DNA of 64,000 nucleotides from Sphingopyxis sp. JAI108 (GTDB lineage: Bacteria > Pseudomonadota > Alphaproteobacteria > Sphingomonadales > Sphingomonadaceae). Made by a program: the position numbers and the translations under genes. Numbering within the stretch: position 1 is the stretch's first letter; each line of letters begins with the position of its first letter. Under the pieces are notes generated by a model, which was not told where the DNA came from, did not search any database, and saw only the letters and a list, made by a program, of their open reading frames with translations. The stretch lies in the NCBI RefSeq assembly GCF_013410105.1, contig NZ_JACCCJ010000001.1:1488001-1552000 (forward strand), read 5' to 3'. This document shows positions 17,399-26,178 of this stretch, one piece after another.

Positions 17399-18241
17399 CT
17401 ATCCGTCGCACGCCGCGATCGTCGTGCGGTGGAGCAGGCGGTCGTGGCCGTCATAGCCGCCGGTCGCGCGATGAAGGACCGAGCGATTGTCCCACATCAC
17501 GAGCATGTCGGGTTCCCAGACGTGCGTATAGCGAAACTCCTCGCGCCCCTGCCACTGGATGAGTTCGTAGAGCAAGGGCAGGGCTTCGTCGTCGTCGAGC
17601 CCGTCGAAACCGATGATGTAGCCCGCGCAGCCGAACAGGCCGAGGCGGCCGGTCTCGGGATGCGCGCGGATGAAGGGATGAAGCTGCGTTTCGAGCGCCT
17701 CGTCCCCCGAGCGGATATCCATGCTGCGATTCTTGTCTTTCGCGCCGTACATCCCCTGCGGCGCATAGCCTGCACGCGCGCTGTGGATCGCCTGCAACTC
17801 CTCGACGCGAGCGCGGAGATCGACGGGCATCGCGTCGAGCGCGGCGTGCTGATTCGAAAATTCGGTGTTGCCGCCCACGGCCGGGATGGTGATGCCGAAA
17901 AGGCACGTGCCCGCAGGCGGGCGGGCCTGAAAGCTCCAGTCGCTGTGCCAGTTTTCGGCGAAGAGCGGCGCGGTCTCGTGGGCTCCGCGCTTCACCGCGA
18001 TGATGTGCTCGCGGCCCGGGATCGGCCGGATGAACGGATCATCGCCGAAGCCGCCGAAAGAAAAGGTGAAGCGCTCGAGGTCGTCGTCGTTCATTTTCTG
18101 GTTCGGAAAGGCGAGGACATGATGGTCGAGCCACGCCGAGCGAATTTCGGCGACGGTGTCGGGATCGAGCGGCCGCGTCAGGTCGACGCCGGTGACACGC
18201 GCGCCGCACGCCTGGCCGCTGGGAGTGATGGTGAGCGTCAT
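17399..18241 (-). CDS. TauD/TfdA-family Fe(II)/2-oxoglutarate dioxygenase
   Basis: 280 residues. The iron triad motif HxD is in NWHSDWSF and the distal His in LLHRTTI, close to the 2-oxoglutarate-binding Arg. These enzymes hydroxylate taurine, phenoxyacids, alkyl sulfates and similar small acids; the substrate cannot be read from sequence. The frame is open upstream for over 100 codons, but homologs start at MTLTITPSG. No sulfur-starvation genes adjoin it. Confidence 0.88.
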   Translation of the reverse strand: MTLTITPSGQACGARVTGVDLTRPLDPDTVAEIRSAWLDHHVLAFPNQKMNDDDLERFTFSFGGFGDDPFIRPIPGREHIIAVKRGAHETAPLFAENWHSDWSFQARPPAGTCLFGITIPAVGGNTEFSNQHAALDAMPVDLRARVEELQAIHSARAGYAPQGMYGAKDKNRSMDIRSGDEALETQLHPFIRAHPETGRLGLFGCAGYIIGFDGLDDDEALPLLYELIQWQGREEFRYTHVWEPDMLVMWDNRSVLHRATGGYDGHDRLLHRTTIAACDG

Positions 18242-18406
18242 GGCGCGATGCTGCGCCGATCGGCGCGCGGGGTCAATCGGGGGCGACGGAACGCCCCGAA
18301 AGATCGCCGAACCGATGCGCGCGGCACGCCGGGGTAACGGCAGTTCAGCGGGGCGCCATCTTTGCGGCCCTAATCTGATCCGCGGGGGACAAGACGGAGA
18401 AGACAG

Positions 18407-18784
18407 ATGGTCCTGTTCAAGAAACTGGCGTTGGCGGCGTTGATCGGCGCCAGCACCGTAGCGGCATTGCCCGCCGAGGCGGAGGCGCGCGACCGGCACC
18501 ACCGCCATGGCTATTATGGCGACCGCGGCGATTACCGCGATTACCGGCGCGACTATCGCCGCGACCATCGCCGCGATTACCGGCGCAACCATTATCGCGG
18601 GGACCGCCGCTATTATTGCCGGCGCGGCAGCGGAACCACCGGCCTGATCGTCGGGGGTGCCGCAGGCGCCCTGCTAGGCCGCGAGGTCGACCGTTATGGC
18701 GACCGCCTGCCCGGCACGATCATCGGCGGCGCCGCGGGCGCGCTGCTCGGCCGCGAGATCGATCGCGGCGGCCGCCGCTGCTGA
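18407..18784 (+). CDS. Exported glycine-zipper 2TM protein with Arg/Tyr/Asp-rich linker
   Basis: 125 residues: signal peptide (LALAALIGASTVAALPAEAEA), a strongly repetitive linker of RDYRRDY-type units (about 30-65), then two nearly identical glycine-zipper hairpins, GGAAGALLGREVDRYGDR and GGAAGALLGREIDRGGRR. Such proteins sit in the periplasm or outer membrane; function is unknown. The internal duplication is visible at DNA level as well. It ends with a Cys. Confidence 0.8.
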   Translation: MVLFKKLALAALIGASTVAALPAEAEARDRHHRHGYYGDRGDYRDYRRDYRRDHRRDYRRNHYRGDRRYYCRRGSGTTGLIVGGAAGALLGREVDRYGDRLPGTIIGGAAGALLGREIDRGGRRC

Positions 18785-18936
18785 TCGGCGATGACCACCG
18801 CCGGCTGGCGTGCGCCGCAGGGACCCGAGGGGTCGTGGCGGCGCGCGCCAGCCGGTCGGGCGATTGCGGTATGCGAATAAGGCAGTAGAATGGCTCCCGG
18901 CGGAAAATAGTCCCGCCGTTCGTGTGGAGGCCGCTG

Positions 18937-19497
18937 ATGAAATTCCCGGCAAAATTCGCGGTGGCGGCCGGCCTGGGCCTGTCGCTGGCCGTTATCGCGC
19001 CGCAGGGCATCGCCGCGCTCAAGCAAGGCGCGAAGGCGCCCGATTTTACGCTGAACGCCGCGCAGGGGGGCAAGCCGTTCAGCCTGTCGCTGAAGCAGAC
19101 GCTGAAGAAGGGGCCGGTCGTGCTCTATTTCTTCCCCGCCGCCTTCACCCCCGGCTGCACGATGGAGGCGCATCTGTTCGCCGAGGCGAGCGACGATTTC
19201 AACAGGCTGGGCGCGCGCGTCGTCGGCGTGACCGCGGGCAATATCGAGCGCGTCGCCGAATTTTCGAAATCCGAATGCCGCGACAAATTCGCCGTCGCCG
19301 CCGACCCGGGCGCGAAGGTCGCGGCGAAATATGATTCGACGATGCAGCGCCCCGACGGGTCGATGTTGTCGAACCGGACATCCTATGTCATCGCGCCGAA
19401 CGGGACGATCCTGCTCAGCTACACCGACAGCAAGCCGCAGGCCCATGTCGAAAAGACGATGGCGGCGGTCCGTGCGTGGAAGGCGCGGCGGCGCTGA
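18937..19497 (+). CDS. Exported peroxiredoxin (AhpC/TSA-BCP type)
   Basis: 186 residues with a signal peptide (FAVAAGLGLSLAVIAPQGIAA), so a periplasmic thiol peroxidase. FFPAAFTPGCTMEAH gives peroxidatic Cys74. The BCP-type Cys five residues later is replaced, while Cys114 in SECRDKF fits the resolving Cys of a related subfamily. GTGGAGG lies 6 nt before ATG 18937, deciding the start over a GTG at 18922. Likely protects the envelope from peroxides, possibly within the OxyR response. Confidence 0.88.
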   Translation: MKFPAKFAVAAGLGLSLAVIAPQGIAALKQGAKAPDFTLNAAQGGKPFSLSLKQTLKKGPVVLYFFPAAFTPGCTMEAHLFAEASDDFNRLGARVVGVTAGNIERVAEFSKSECRDKFAVAADPGAKVAAKYDSTMQRPDGSMLSNRTSYVIAPNGTILLSYTDSKPQAHVEKTMAAVRAWKARRR

Positions 19498-19624
19498 GCG
19501 TCCCGATACGATCGGAAACGGCCTCTCTTTCATCTATTTGCCGTGTCCGCTTCCCACCCCAAGCCGGCATCTTGGCGGTTGATCGCGTCGATCTTGCATT
19601 TGGACTCGTCTGCCGCCATATGCG

Positions 19625-19722
19625 CCGCGGGAGTCGGGCGGACGCAGTCTTCGCCAACCCGGTCAGGTCCGGAAGGAAGCAGCCGCAACGAATTCGCTGC
19701 GGGTCGTTCCGGCTCCCACCCA
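19625..19722 (+). ncRNA. ffs: Signal recognition particle RNA, small (4.5S) type
   Basis: The universally conserved domain IV core GGTCAGGTCCGGAAGGAAGC is present at about 19660-19680, with the GGAA tetraloop and asymmetric AGC bulge. The flanks close a long helix: GGGAGTCGG at 19629-19637 pairs with CCGGCTCCC at 19709-19717 with one G-U pair. Ends are estimated. Position just before dnaX is common in alphaproteobacteria. It binds Ffh to target membrane proteins. Confidence 0.93.
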
Positions 19723-19766
19723 TTTCCCCCTTCGACAAGACAGCGGCGCGCCCCTAAGACGGGGCC

Positions 19767-21470
19767 ATGGATGATTCCGCCGACGACGATACCCCGATGC
19801 TGGGAATGGACTTGCCCGAGGTGACGCCGCAGGCATCGAGCGGCCCTTACCGCGTTCTCGCCCGCAAATATCGCCCGCAAACCTTCGCCGAACTGATCGG
19901 TCAGGATGCGATGGTCCGCACGCTCGGCAATGCAATCGCGCGCGACCGGCTGGCGCATGCTTTCCTGATGACCGGGGTGCGCGGGGTCGGCAAGACATCG
20001 ACCGCGCGCCTGATCGCCAAGGCATTGAACTGTATCGGTCCCGACGGGCAGGGCGGGCCGACGATCGACCCGTGCGGGGTGTGCGAACCGTGCCGCGCGA
20101 TCACCGAGGGGCGCCATATCGATGTGATCGAGATGGACGCCGCCTCGAACACCGGCGTCGACGATGTGCGCGAGATCATCGAGGCGGTGCGCTATGCCGC
20201 AGTGTCCGCGCGCTACAAGATCTACATCATCGACGAAGTGCATATGTTGTCGCGTAATGCCTTCAATGCGCTGCTGAAAACGCTCGAAGAACCGCCGCCG
20301 CACGTCAAATTCCTGTTCGCGACGACCGAGGTCAACAAGGTGCCGGTAACGGTGCTGTCGCGCTGCCAGCGCTTCGACCTTCGCCGCATCACCCCCGACA
20401 TGCTGTTCGCGCATTTCAGCTCGATTTTGCAGAAAGAGGGCGTCGAGGCCGAGGCGCCCGCGATCTGGCTGATCGCCAATGCCGCCGAAGGCTCGGTGCG
20501 CGACGGCCTGTCGATTCTCGATCAGGCGATCGCGCACGCCGACCTCGACGGCGGCGGCAAGATCAGCGCCGATCAGGTGCGCGTCATGCTCGGCCTCTCC
20601 GACCGCAGTTCGATCGCGCAGTTGATGGCGACGATCCTCGATGGTGACGCGGGCGGCGCGATCGACTTGGCGCGGGCGCAATATGCGCTCGGGATCGAGC
20701 CCGTCGCGATGGTGCGCGGCCTCATGGACCTGACCCATGCGATCACGCTTGCCAAGGTATCGCGCCACGACGACCCCGCGCTCGCCGCATCGGATCGCGA
20801 ACGCATCGGCGACTGGGCGCAGAAACTCGGTTTTGCGCCGTTGAACCGCCTCTGGCAGCTCTTGCTCAAGGGGCATGACGAGGTGCTGCGCGCGAACAAC
20901 CCGCTCGAACATCTCGAAATGCTGCTGCTGCGCGTCATCTATGCCGCGTCGATGCCCGATCCGGGCGAGCTTGCGAAGCTGCTCGAAAAGGGTGGCCTGC
21001 CGACGACGCCGATGGTCGCTCCCGCAGCGCCCGCGGCGCAGGGCGACACCGCCGCCGCGCCGCCGGTCGACGCGCCAGCAGCCGAAACCCCCGCTTCGGC
21101 GCTGACGATCGCGCAGATCCATCAGCTTCTCGAAAGCTCGGGTAATCATCAGCTTGCGCTGCAAGTTTATGATCATCTCCAGCTTCTCGAACTCGAACCC
21201 GGCTTGATCGTTTATGCGCCGGCGCCCGCGCTCGACGGCGATTTTGCGCGCAAGCTGGGCGAGGTGCTGCTCAAGGAGACGGGAAGCCGCTGGCAGGTTC
21301 GCGTCGGCGAAGGCGATGCGCGCCCGAGTCTCGGGCAAATGAAGGCTGCGAAGCTCGCCGACAATGACGCGCGGATTCGCGAATTGCCCGTCGTAAAGGC
21401 CGCCCTGGCCGCTTTTCCCGATGCAAGGCTTGTCGAGGACGACGACAACCGCCATAGGTCGAACCCATGA
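19767..21470 (+). CDS. dnaX: DNA polymerase III subunit gamma/tau
   Basis: 567 residues, the clamp-loader ATPase. Walker A GVRGVGKTSTAR (Lys76), zinc module with Cys residues in CGVCEPCR, the DEVHMLSRNAFNALLKTLEEPP Walker B region and the sensor SRCQRF. After a Pro/Ala-rich linker (about 410-440) comes the tau-specific C-terminal domain. No convincing frameshift heptamer for making a separate gamma form was found. It overlaps ybaB by 4 bp. Confidence 0.96.
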   Translation: MDDSADDDTPMLGMDLPEVTPQASSGPYRVLARKYRPQTFAELIGQDAMVRTLGNAIARDRLAHAFLMTGVRGVGKTSTARLIAKALNCIGPDGQGGPTIDPCGVCEPCRAITEGRHIDVIEMDAASNTGVDDVREIIEAVRYAAVSARYKIYIIDEVHMLSRNAFNALLKTLEEPPPHVKFLFATTEVNKVPVTVLSRCQRFDLRRITPDMLFAHFSSILQKEGVEAEAPAIWLIANAAEGSVRDGLSILDQAIAHADLDGGGKISADQVRVMLGLSDRSSIAQLMATILDGDAGGAIDLARAQYALGIEPVAMVRGLMDLTHAITLAKVSRHDDPALAASDRERIGDWAQKLGFAPLNRLWQLLLKGHDEVLRANNPLEHLEMLLLRVIYAASMPDPGELAKLLEKGGLPTTPMVAPAAPAAQGDTAAAPPVDAPAAETPASALTIAQIHQLLESSGNHQLALQVYDHLQLLELEPGLIVYAPAPALDGDFARKLGEVLLKETGSRWQVRVGEGDARPSLGQMKAAKLADNDARIRELPVVKAALAAFPDARLVEDDDNRHRSNP

Positions 21471-21802
21471 AATCGATCGAAGAAATGATGAAGGCGGCGC
21501 AGGAGGCGGCCGCCACCGTGCAGGCTCAGATGCAGGAGGCGCAGGCGAAGCTCGACAGCGTCGAGGTCGAAGGCGTCTCGGGCGGCGGGCTCGTCAAGAT
21601 CACCGCGACCGCCAAAGGCCGCATCAAGGCGATCCACATCGATGACAGCCTGATCGTTCCCGCCGACAAGCAGATGCTCGAGGATTTGCTTGCCGCCGCG
21701 TTCAACGACGCGCGCGAAAAGGCCGATGCCGCGAGCAACGAAGAAATGGGCAAGATGACAAGCGGCCTGCCGCTCCCCCCGGGTTTCAAGCTGCCGTTCT
21801 GA
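21467..21802 (+). CDS. YbaB/EbfC family nucleoid-associated protein
   Basis: 111 residues. MKSIEEMMKAAQEAAATVQA and the strand segment GGGLVKITATAKGRIKAIHI are typical of this small dimeric DNA-binding family. Like most members it follows dnaX directly (ATGA overlap), usually before recR; here recR is absent and lon follows after 124 nt. Confidence 0.93.
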   Translation: MKSIEEMMKAAQEAAATVQAQMQEAQAKLDSVEVEGVSGGGLVKITATAKGRIKAIHIDDSLIVPADKQMLEDLLAAAFNDAREKADAASNEEMGKMTSGLPLPPGFKLPF

Positions 21803-21836
21803 GCGGGCTTTGACCACGCTGTTCAGCGCAGCGACA

Positions 21837-21863
21837 TTGAATGCGTGCGAAGTTACGCCATAT
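21837..21863 (+). promoter_or_regulatory. Candidate heat-shock (sigma-32-type) promoter of lon
   Basis: TTGAA at 21837-21841 and CCATAT at 21858-21863 with 16 nt between, resembling the sigma-32 pattern CTTGAA-N-CCCCATNT, about 64 nt before the lon ATG. Lon is a classical heat-shock protease, which supports the reading, but the match is partial. Confidence 0.4.
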
Positions 21864-21926
21864 TAGCGACGAACCACCTATAAGAAGGGCGGTGCGCCCG
21901 GTCGCGGGGCCCGTCCAGGAGCCGTA

Positions 21927-24323
21927 ATGACGCAATCTTATCCCCTTCTTCCGCTGCGTGACATCGTCGTTTTCCCGCACATGATCGTGCCGCTGTTCGT
22001 CGGCCGCGACCGTTCGGTCGCCGCGCTCGAAGCCGCGATGGAAAGCGACAAGGAAATCTTCCTCGTCGCCCAGCTCGATCCGGGCGAAGACGATCCGCAG
22101 CGCGACGATCTCTACGACGTCGGCGTGATCGCGACGGTGCTTCAGCTGCTGAAGCTGCCCGACGGCACCGTCCGCGTGCTGGTCGAGGGCAAGGAGCGCG
22201 CGAAGCTGCTCGGCCTCGCCACCGAAGACAAGGCCGTGATGGCGAGCGTCAAGCCGATCGCCGACACCGCCGACGACAGCGTCGACACCGCCGCGCTGAT
22301 GCGCTCCGTCGTCGACCAGTTCGAAAATTACGCCAAGCTCAACAAGAAGATGCCCGCCGAAACCGCGGTGCAGCTGTCGCAGATCGAGGACGCCTCGCGT
22401 CTCGCCGATTCGGTTGCGGGCAATCTCAACATCAAGGTCTCGGACAAGCAGGCCTTGCTCGTCGAGGATGCGCCGTCGAAGCGGCTCGAAATGGTTTTCG
22501 CCTTCATGGAGGGCGAGCTTGGCGTGCTGCAGGTCGAAAAGAAGATCCGCGGCCGCGTGAAGCGCCAGATGGAAAAGAGCCAGCGCGAATATTATCTCAA
22601 CGAACAGTTGAAGGCGATCCAGCGCGAGCTCGGCAACGACAATGGCGAGGGCGGCGACGACCTCGCCGAGTTGCAGCTCAAGATCGACAGCCTCAAAATG
22701 TCGAAGGAAGCCAAGGCGAAGGCGCAGGCGGAGCTCAAGAAGCTGCGCGCGATGGCGCCGATGTCGGCCGAAGCCACCGTCGTGCGCAACTATCTCGACA
22801 CGCTGATCGGCCTGCCGTGGGGCAAGAAGTCGAAGCTCAAAAAGGATATCGCCAAGGCGCAGGCTGTCCTCGACGACGACCATTATGCGCTCGAAAAGGT
22901 CAAGGACCGGATCGTCGAATATCTCGCCGTGCAGGCGCGCACCAACAAGCTGAAGGGCCCGATCCTTTGCCTCGTCGGCCCTCCGGGCGTCGGCAAGACC
23001 TCGCTCGGCCGCAGCATCGCGAAGGCGACGGGCCGCGAATTCGTGCGCCAGTCGCTGGGCGGCGTGCGTGACGAGGCCGAAATCCGCGGCCACCGCCGTA
23101 CCTACATTGGCTCGCTGCCGGGCAAGATCGTGACCAACCTCAAAAAGGCCGGCACGATGAACCCGCTGTTCCTGCTCGACGAAATCGACAAGCTTGGCCA
23201 GGATTTCCGCGGCGATCCCGCCTCGGCGCTGCTCGAGGTGCTCGACCCAGAACAGAATGGCAAGTTCCAGGATCATTATCTGGAGGTCGACGTCGATCTG
23301 TCGGACGTGATGTTCGTGACCACGGCCAACTCGCTCAACCTGCCGCAGCCGCTGCTCGACCGCATGGAGATCATCCGGCTCGAAGGCTATACCGAGGACG
23401 AGAAGGTCGAGATCGCCAAGCTTCACCTGATCGCCAAGCAGGTCGAGGCACACGGCCTGAAAGACGGCGAGTTCGAGCTGACCGAAGAGGGACTGCGCGA
23501 CCTGATCCGCTATTACACCCGCGAAGCGGGCGTTCGTACGCTCGAGCGCGAGATTGCGCGGCTGGCGCGCAAGGCGCTGCGCCGTATCCTCGAAGGCAAG
23601 GCGACCAGCGTCACTGTTACGCCGGAAAACCTCTCTGAATTCGCGGGCGTGCGCAAGTTCCGCCACGGCATGGGCGACCTCGAGGATCAGGTCGGTGCTG
23701 TCACCGGGCTCGCGTGGACCGAGGTCGGCGGCGAATTGCTGACGATCGAGGCGGTCACCGCGTCGGGCAAGGGCCAGGTGCGCACCACCGGCAAGCTCGG
23801 CGAAGTAATGACCGAGTCGGTTCAGGCGGCGCTGTCGTTCGTGAAGGCGCGCGCGCCCGCCTATGGCATCAAGCCCAGCCTGTTCGCGCGCAAGGACATC
23901 CACATCCATTTGCCCGAAGGCGCGGTGCCCAAGGACGGCCCGTCGGCGGGCGTCGGCATGGTCACAGCGATGATCTCGACGCTGACCGGGATCGCGGTCC
24001 GCCGCGATGTCGCGATGACCGGCGAAGTCACGCTACGCGGGCGCGTGCTCGCGATCGGGGGCCTCAAGGAAAAGCTGCTCGCCGCGCTGCGCGGTGGCAT
24101 CAAGACGGTGCTGATCCCCGAGGAAAATGAAAAGGACCTCGTTGAAATCCCGGCGAATATCACGAGCGGGCTGAAGATCATCCCCGTCAGCCATGTCGAT
24201 CAGGTGCTGGCCGAGGCGCTGGTGTCGCCGGTCGTGCCCATCGAATGGACCGAGGCCGACGAGCTCGCCGCGTCGCCGCCGGTACACCCTGGAAGCGACC
24301 CCGAAACGGCGATTCGGCACTAA
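21927..24323 (+). CDS. lon: ATP-dependent protease La (Lon)
   Basis: 798 residues, normal length. N-terminal substrate domain ([20 protein letters not shown]), AAA+ module with Walker [14 protein letters not shown] (about 354-366), and the C-terminal protease with catalytic Ser673 in [10 protein letters not shown] and Lys716 in [10 protein letters not shown], 43 residues apart as in E. coli Lon. Degrades misfolded and regulatory proteins in the cytosol. Precedes hup, as in many proteobacteria. Confidence 0.98.
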   Translation: MTQSYPLLPLRDIVVFPHMIVPLFVGRDRSVAALEAAMESDKEIFLVAQLDPGEDDPQRDDLYDVGVIATVLQLLKLPDGTVRVLVEGKERAKLLGLATEDKAVMASVKPIADTADDSVDTAALMRSVVDQFENYAKLNKKMPAETAVQLSQIEDASRLADSVAGNLNIKVSDKQALLVEDAPSKRLEMVFAFMEGELGVLQVEKKIRGRVKRQMEKSQREYYLNEQLKAIQRELGNDNGEGGDDLAELQLKIDSLKMSKEAKAKAQAELKKLRAMAPMSAEATVVRNYLDTLIGLPWGKKSKLKKDIAKAQAVLDDDHYALEKVKDRIVEYLAVQARTNKLKGPILCLVGPPGVGKTSLGRSIAKATGREFVRQSLGGVRDEAEIRGHRRTYIGSLPGKIVTNLKKAGTMNPLFLLDEIDKLGQDFRGDPASALLEVLDPEQNGKFQDHYLEVDVDLSDVMFVTTANSLNLPQPLLDRMEIIRLEGYTEDEKVEIAKLHLIAKQVEAHGLKDGEFELTEEGLRDLIRYYTREAGVRTLEREIARLARKALRRILEGKATSVTVTPENLSEFAGVRKFRHGMGDLEDQVGAVTGLAWTEVGGELLTIEAVTASGKGQVRTTGKLGEVMTESVQAALSFVKARAPAYGIKPSLFARKDIHIHLPEGAVPKDGPSAGVGMVTAMISTLTGIAVRRDVAMTGEVTLRGRVLAIGGLKEKLLAALRGGIKTVLIPEENEKDLVEIPANITSGLKIIPVSHVDQVLAEALVSPVVPIEWTEADELAASPPVHPGSDPETAIRH

Positions 24324-24402
24324 GGGGCCGCCGCTTGATGGCGTTTCACCCCAAATTCGTCGCAAAATCGATGTTTTGGGACGTTTTTCGCCCTTTTTTG
24401 CT

Positions 24403-24431
24403 TTGACAAGACAGGGGCAAACATCGTTAGT
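24403..24431 (+). promoter_or_regulatory. Housekeeping promoter of hup
   Basis: A consensus -35 TTGACA at 24403-24408 and, after 17 nt, a weaker -10 GTTAGT at 24426-24431, about 60 nt before the HU start codon. This gives hup its own strong promoter apart from lon. Confidence 0.55.
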
Positions 24432-24491
24432 GGCGCGCCATGGCTTCGGGCCATGAGAATCATTCAACCATAATGCAGGGGTTCCTTAGGC

Positions 24492-24764
24492 ATGAACAAA
24501 CAAGACCTGATCGCCGCCGTCGCCGATTCGAGCGGCCTGACCAAGGGTGATGCCAGCAAGGCCGTGGAAGCCGTCTTCGACGCGATCACGGGTTCGCTGA
24601 AGAAGGGCGGCGAAGTCCGTCTCGTCGGCTTCGGCACCTTCGCGGTCAGCAAGCGCAAGGCATCGACCGGTCGCAACCCGCGCACCGGCGAAACGATGAC
24701 CATCGCGGCGTCGAACCAGCCGAAGTTCAAGGCCGGCAAGGCCCTCAAGGACGCCGTCAACTAA
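24492..24764 (+). CDS. hup: DNA-binding protein HU
   Basis: 90 residues. Begins MNKQDLIAAVADSSGLTKGD and carries the DNA-binding arm signature around GFGTFAVSKRKASTGRNPRT. HU homodimers compact and bend DNA. No second HU subunit gene is in the window. Its own promoter and a strong terminator make it monocistronic, fitting an abundant protein. Confidence 0.97.
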   Translation: MNKQDLIAAVADSSGLTKGDASKAVEAVFDAITGSLKKGGEVRLVGFGTFAVSKRKASTGRNPRTGETMTIAASNQPKFKAGKALKDAVN

Positions 24765-24793
24765 GTTGGCCCGCGCCTTTTGGTAAAAACATC

Positions 24794-24831
24794 TCGGGCC
24801 GCGGCGCAAGCTGCGGCCCGATTTGTATTTG
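24794..24831 (+). terminator. Intrinsic terminator of hup
   Basis: Stem TCGGGCCGC (24794-24802) with GCGGCCCGA (24813-24821), extended inward to a GCAA tetraloop, then the T-rich tract TTTGTATTTG. 29 nt after the HU stop. Confidence 0.88.
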
Positions 24832-24925
24832 TGCGTGAAGATCGAGCAAATGCCCGTTGCAATCATCGCCGCAGCGGCTATGGACGTCCGGCTTTCGAAG
24901 CTTGGACCCCGGTTCAGGTCGGAAC

Positions 24926-25000
24926 GGGCGCGTAGCTCAGCGGTAGAGCACACCCTTCACACGGGTGGGGTCACAGGTTCAATCCCTGTCGCGCCCACCA
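24926..25000 (+). tRNA. tRNA-Val (anticodon CAC)
   Basis: 75 nt including encoded CCA. The acceptor stem GGGCGCG pairs with CGCGCCC, the D-arm is GCTCAGCGGTAGAGC, the anticodon stem CACCC/GGGTG encloses loop TTCACAC with anticodon CAC, and the T-arm contains GGTTCAATCC. It reads the Val codon GUG, heavily used in this genome. Confidence 0.97.
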
Positions 25001-25087
25001 TGGCCCCACGGGCCGTGGCGGAACCAATACCGGGGCTGACCCGCCCATTCATCGCCTATTCAATGCTTTCGCGTTAGAGAAACGGCC

Positions 25088-25396
25088 ATGACCCGCACCC
25101 TGACCCTTTCGATGATCTCCGCCCTGCTCCTGTCGGCAGGGTCGCCCGCGATCGCCCGCGGCGATCGCGACCAGGACCATCTGCGTCAGGCGGCCGCACA
25201 GGGACAGGTGGTGCCGCTGGGCAAGCTGATCGCCGACATCCGTTCGCGCCCGCCCTATGACGACATGACCTATCTTGGCGGACCGCAGTTCGATGCCGGG
25301 CGGATGATCTACAAGCTCAAGTTCATGGACGGCAGCCAGGTCGTCGTCGTCTATGTCGATGCCCGCACCGGCCGGATCGTCGGCCGCAAACCCTGA
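25088..25396 (+). CDS. Exported PepSY-domain-like protein
   Basis: 102 residues: a signal peptide (LTLSMISALLLSAGSPAIA) and a single PepSY-like domain (VPLGKLIADIRSRPPYDD... IYKLKFMDGSQVVVVYVDARTGRIVGRK). Such small periplasmic domains often lie next to two-component systems, as here (response regulator 117 nt downstream), and may tune the sensor. The role is inferred from context. Confidence 0.8.
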   Translation: MTRTLTLSMISALLLSAGSPAIARGDRDQDHLRQAAAQGQVVPLGKLIADIRSRPPYDDMTYLGGPQFDAGRMIYKLKFMDGSQVVVVYVDARTGRIVGRKP

Positions 25397-25512
25397 CAAT
25401 TCCAGAGCCCGCACGTTTCGTCGCAACGAGATTTTGCGATGAACGTTCGGACTTGATACACAGTCGAAACATGCGGCCGTCCTGTTCGGTTTCGCAAAGG
25501 AAAGGCGCCTGA

Positions 25513-26175
25513 ATGCGGATTTTGATTGTCGAGGACGAACCCACGCTGGGCCCGCAGCTCAAGGCGACGCTGGAGGGGGCGGGTTATGCCGTCGATCTCG
25601 CGACCGATGGCGAGGACGGGCATTTCCTGGGTTCGACCGAAACCTATGACGCGGCGATCCTCGATCTCGGCCTCCCCGAAATCGACGGGCTGACCGTGCT
25701 CGACCGCTGGCGCCGCGAAAAGCGGAATTTTCCGGTGCTCGTCCTGACCGCGCGCGACAGCTGGTCCGACAAGGTGGCCGGGCTGGATGCGGGTGCCGAC
25801 GACTATCTGGCAAAGCCCTTCCAGACCGAGGAATTGATCGCGCGGCTGCGCGCGCTGATCCGCCGCGCTTCGGGCAACGCGTCGAGCGAGTTGATCGCGG
25901 GCGACGTTCGCCTCGACACGCGGTCGGGCCGCGTCACGCTCGCCGGAGAGCCGGTGAAGCTGACCGCGCAGGAATATAAATTGCTGTCCTATCTGCTCCA
26001 CCACAAGGGCAAGGTCGTGTCGCGCACCGAACTGATCGAGCATATCTACGATCAGGATTTCGACCGCGATTCGAATACGATCGAGGTGTTCGTCACGCGC
26101 ATTCGCAAAAAGCTCGGCGCCGATATCATCACGACGATCCGCGGGCTGGGCTACCAACTCGACGATCCGCAATAG
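25513..26175 (+). CDS. OmpR/PhoP-family response regulator
   Basis: 220 residues. Receiver with acidic pair VEDEP, phospho-acceptor Asp in AILDLGLPE (about 51) and Lys in YLAKPF; C-terminal winged helix (TAQEYKLLSYLLHHKGKVVSR... TIEVFVTRIRKKLG). Closest in style to PhoP/QseB-like regulators of envelope and divalent-cation response. Three nt before the partner kinase. Confidence 0.9.
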   Translation: MRILIVEDEPTLGPQLKATLEGAGYAVDLATDGEDGHFLGSTETYDAAILDLGLPEIDGLTVLDRWRREKRNFPVLVLTARDSWSDKVAGLDAGADDYLAKPFQTEELIARLRALIRRASGNASSELIAGDVRLDTRSGRVTLAGEPVKLTAQEYKLLSYLLHHKGKVVSRTELIEHIYDQDFDRDSNTIEVFVTRIRKKLGADIITTIRGLGYQLDDPQ

Positions 26176-26178
26176 ACC

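Noticed and set aside
20900-21100. Programmed frameshift in dnaX
   Set aside because: No A-rich slippery heptamer with following stem was convincing; the gene reads through to the tau C-terminus.
24823-25077. Open frame across the tRNA-Val region
   Set aside because: It overlaps a complete tRNA and has no protein-like features.
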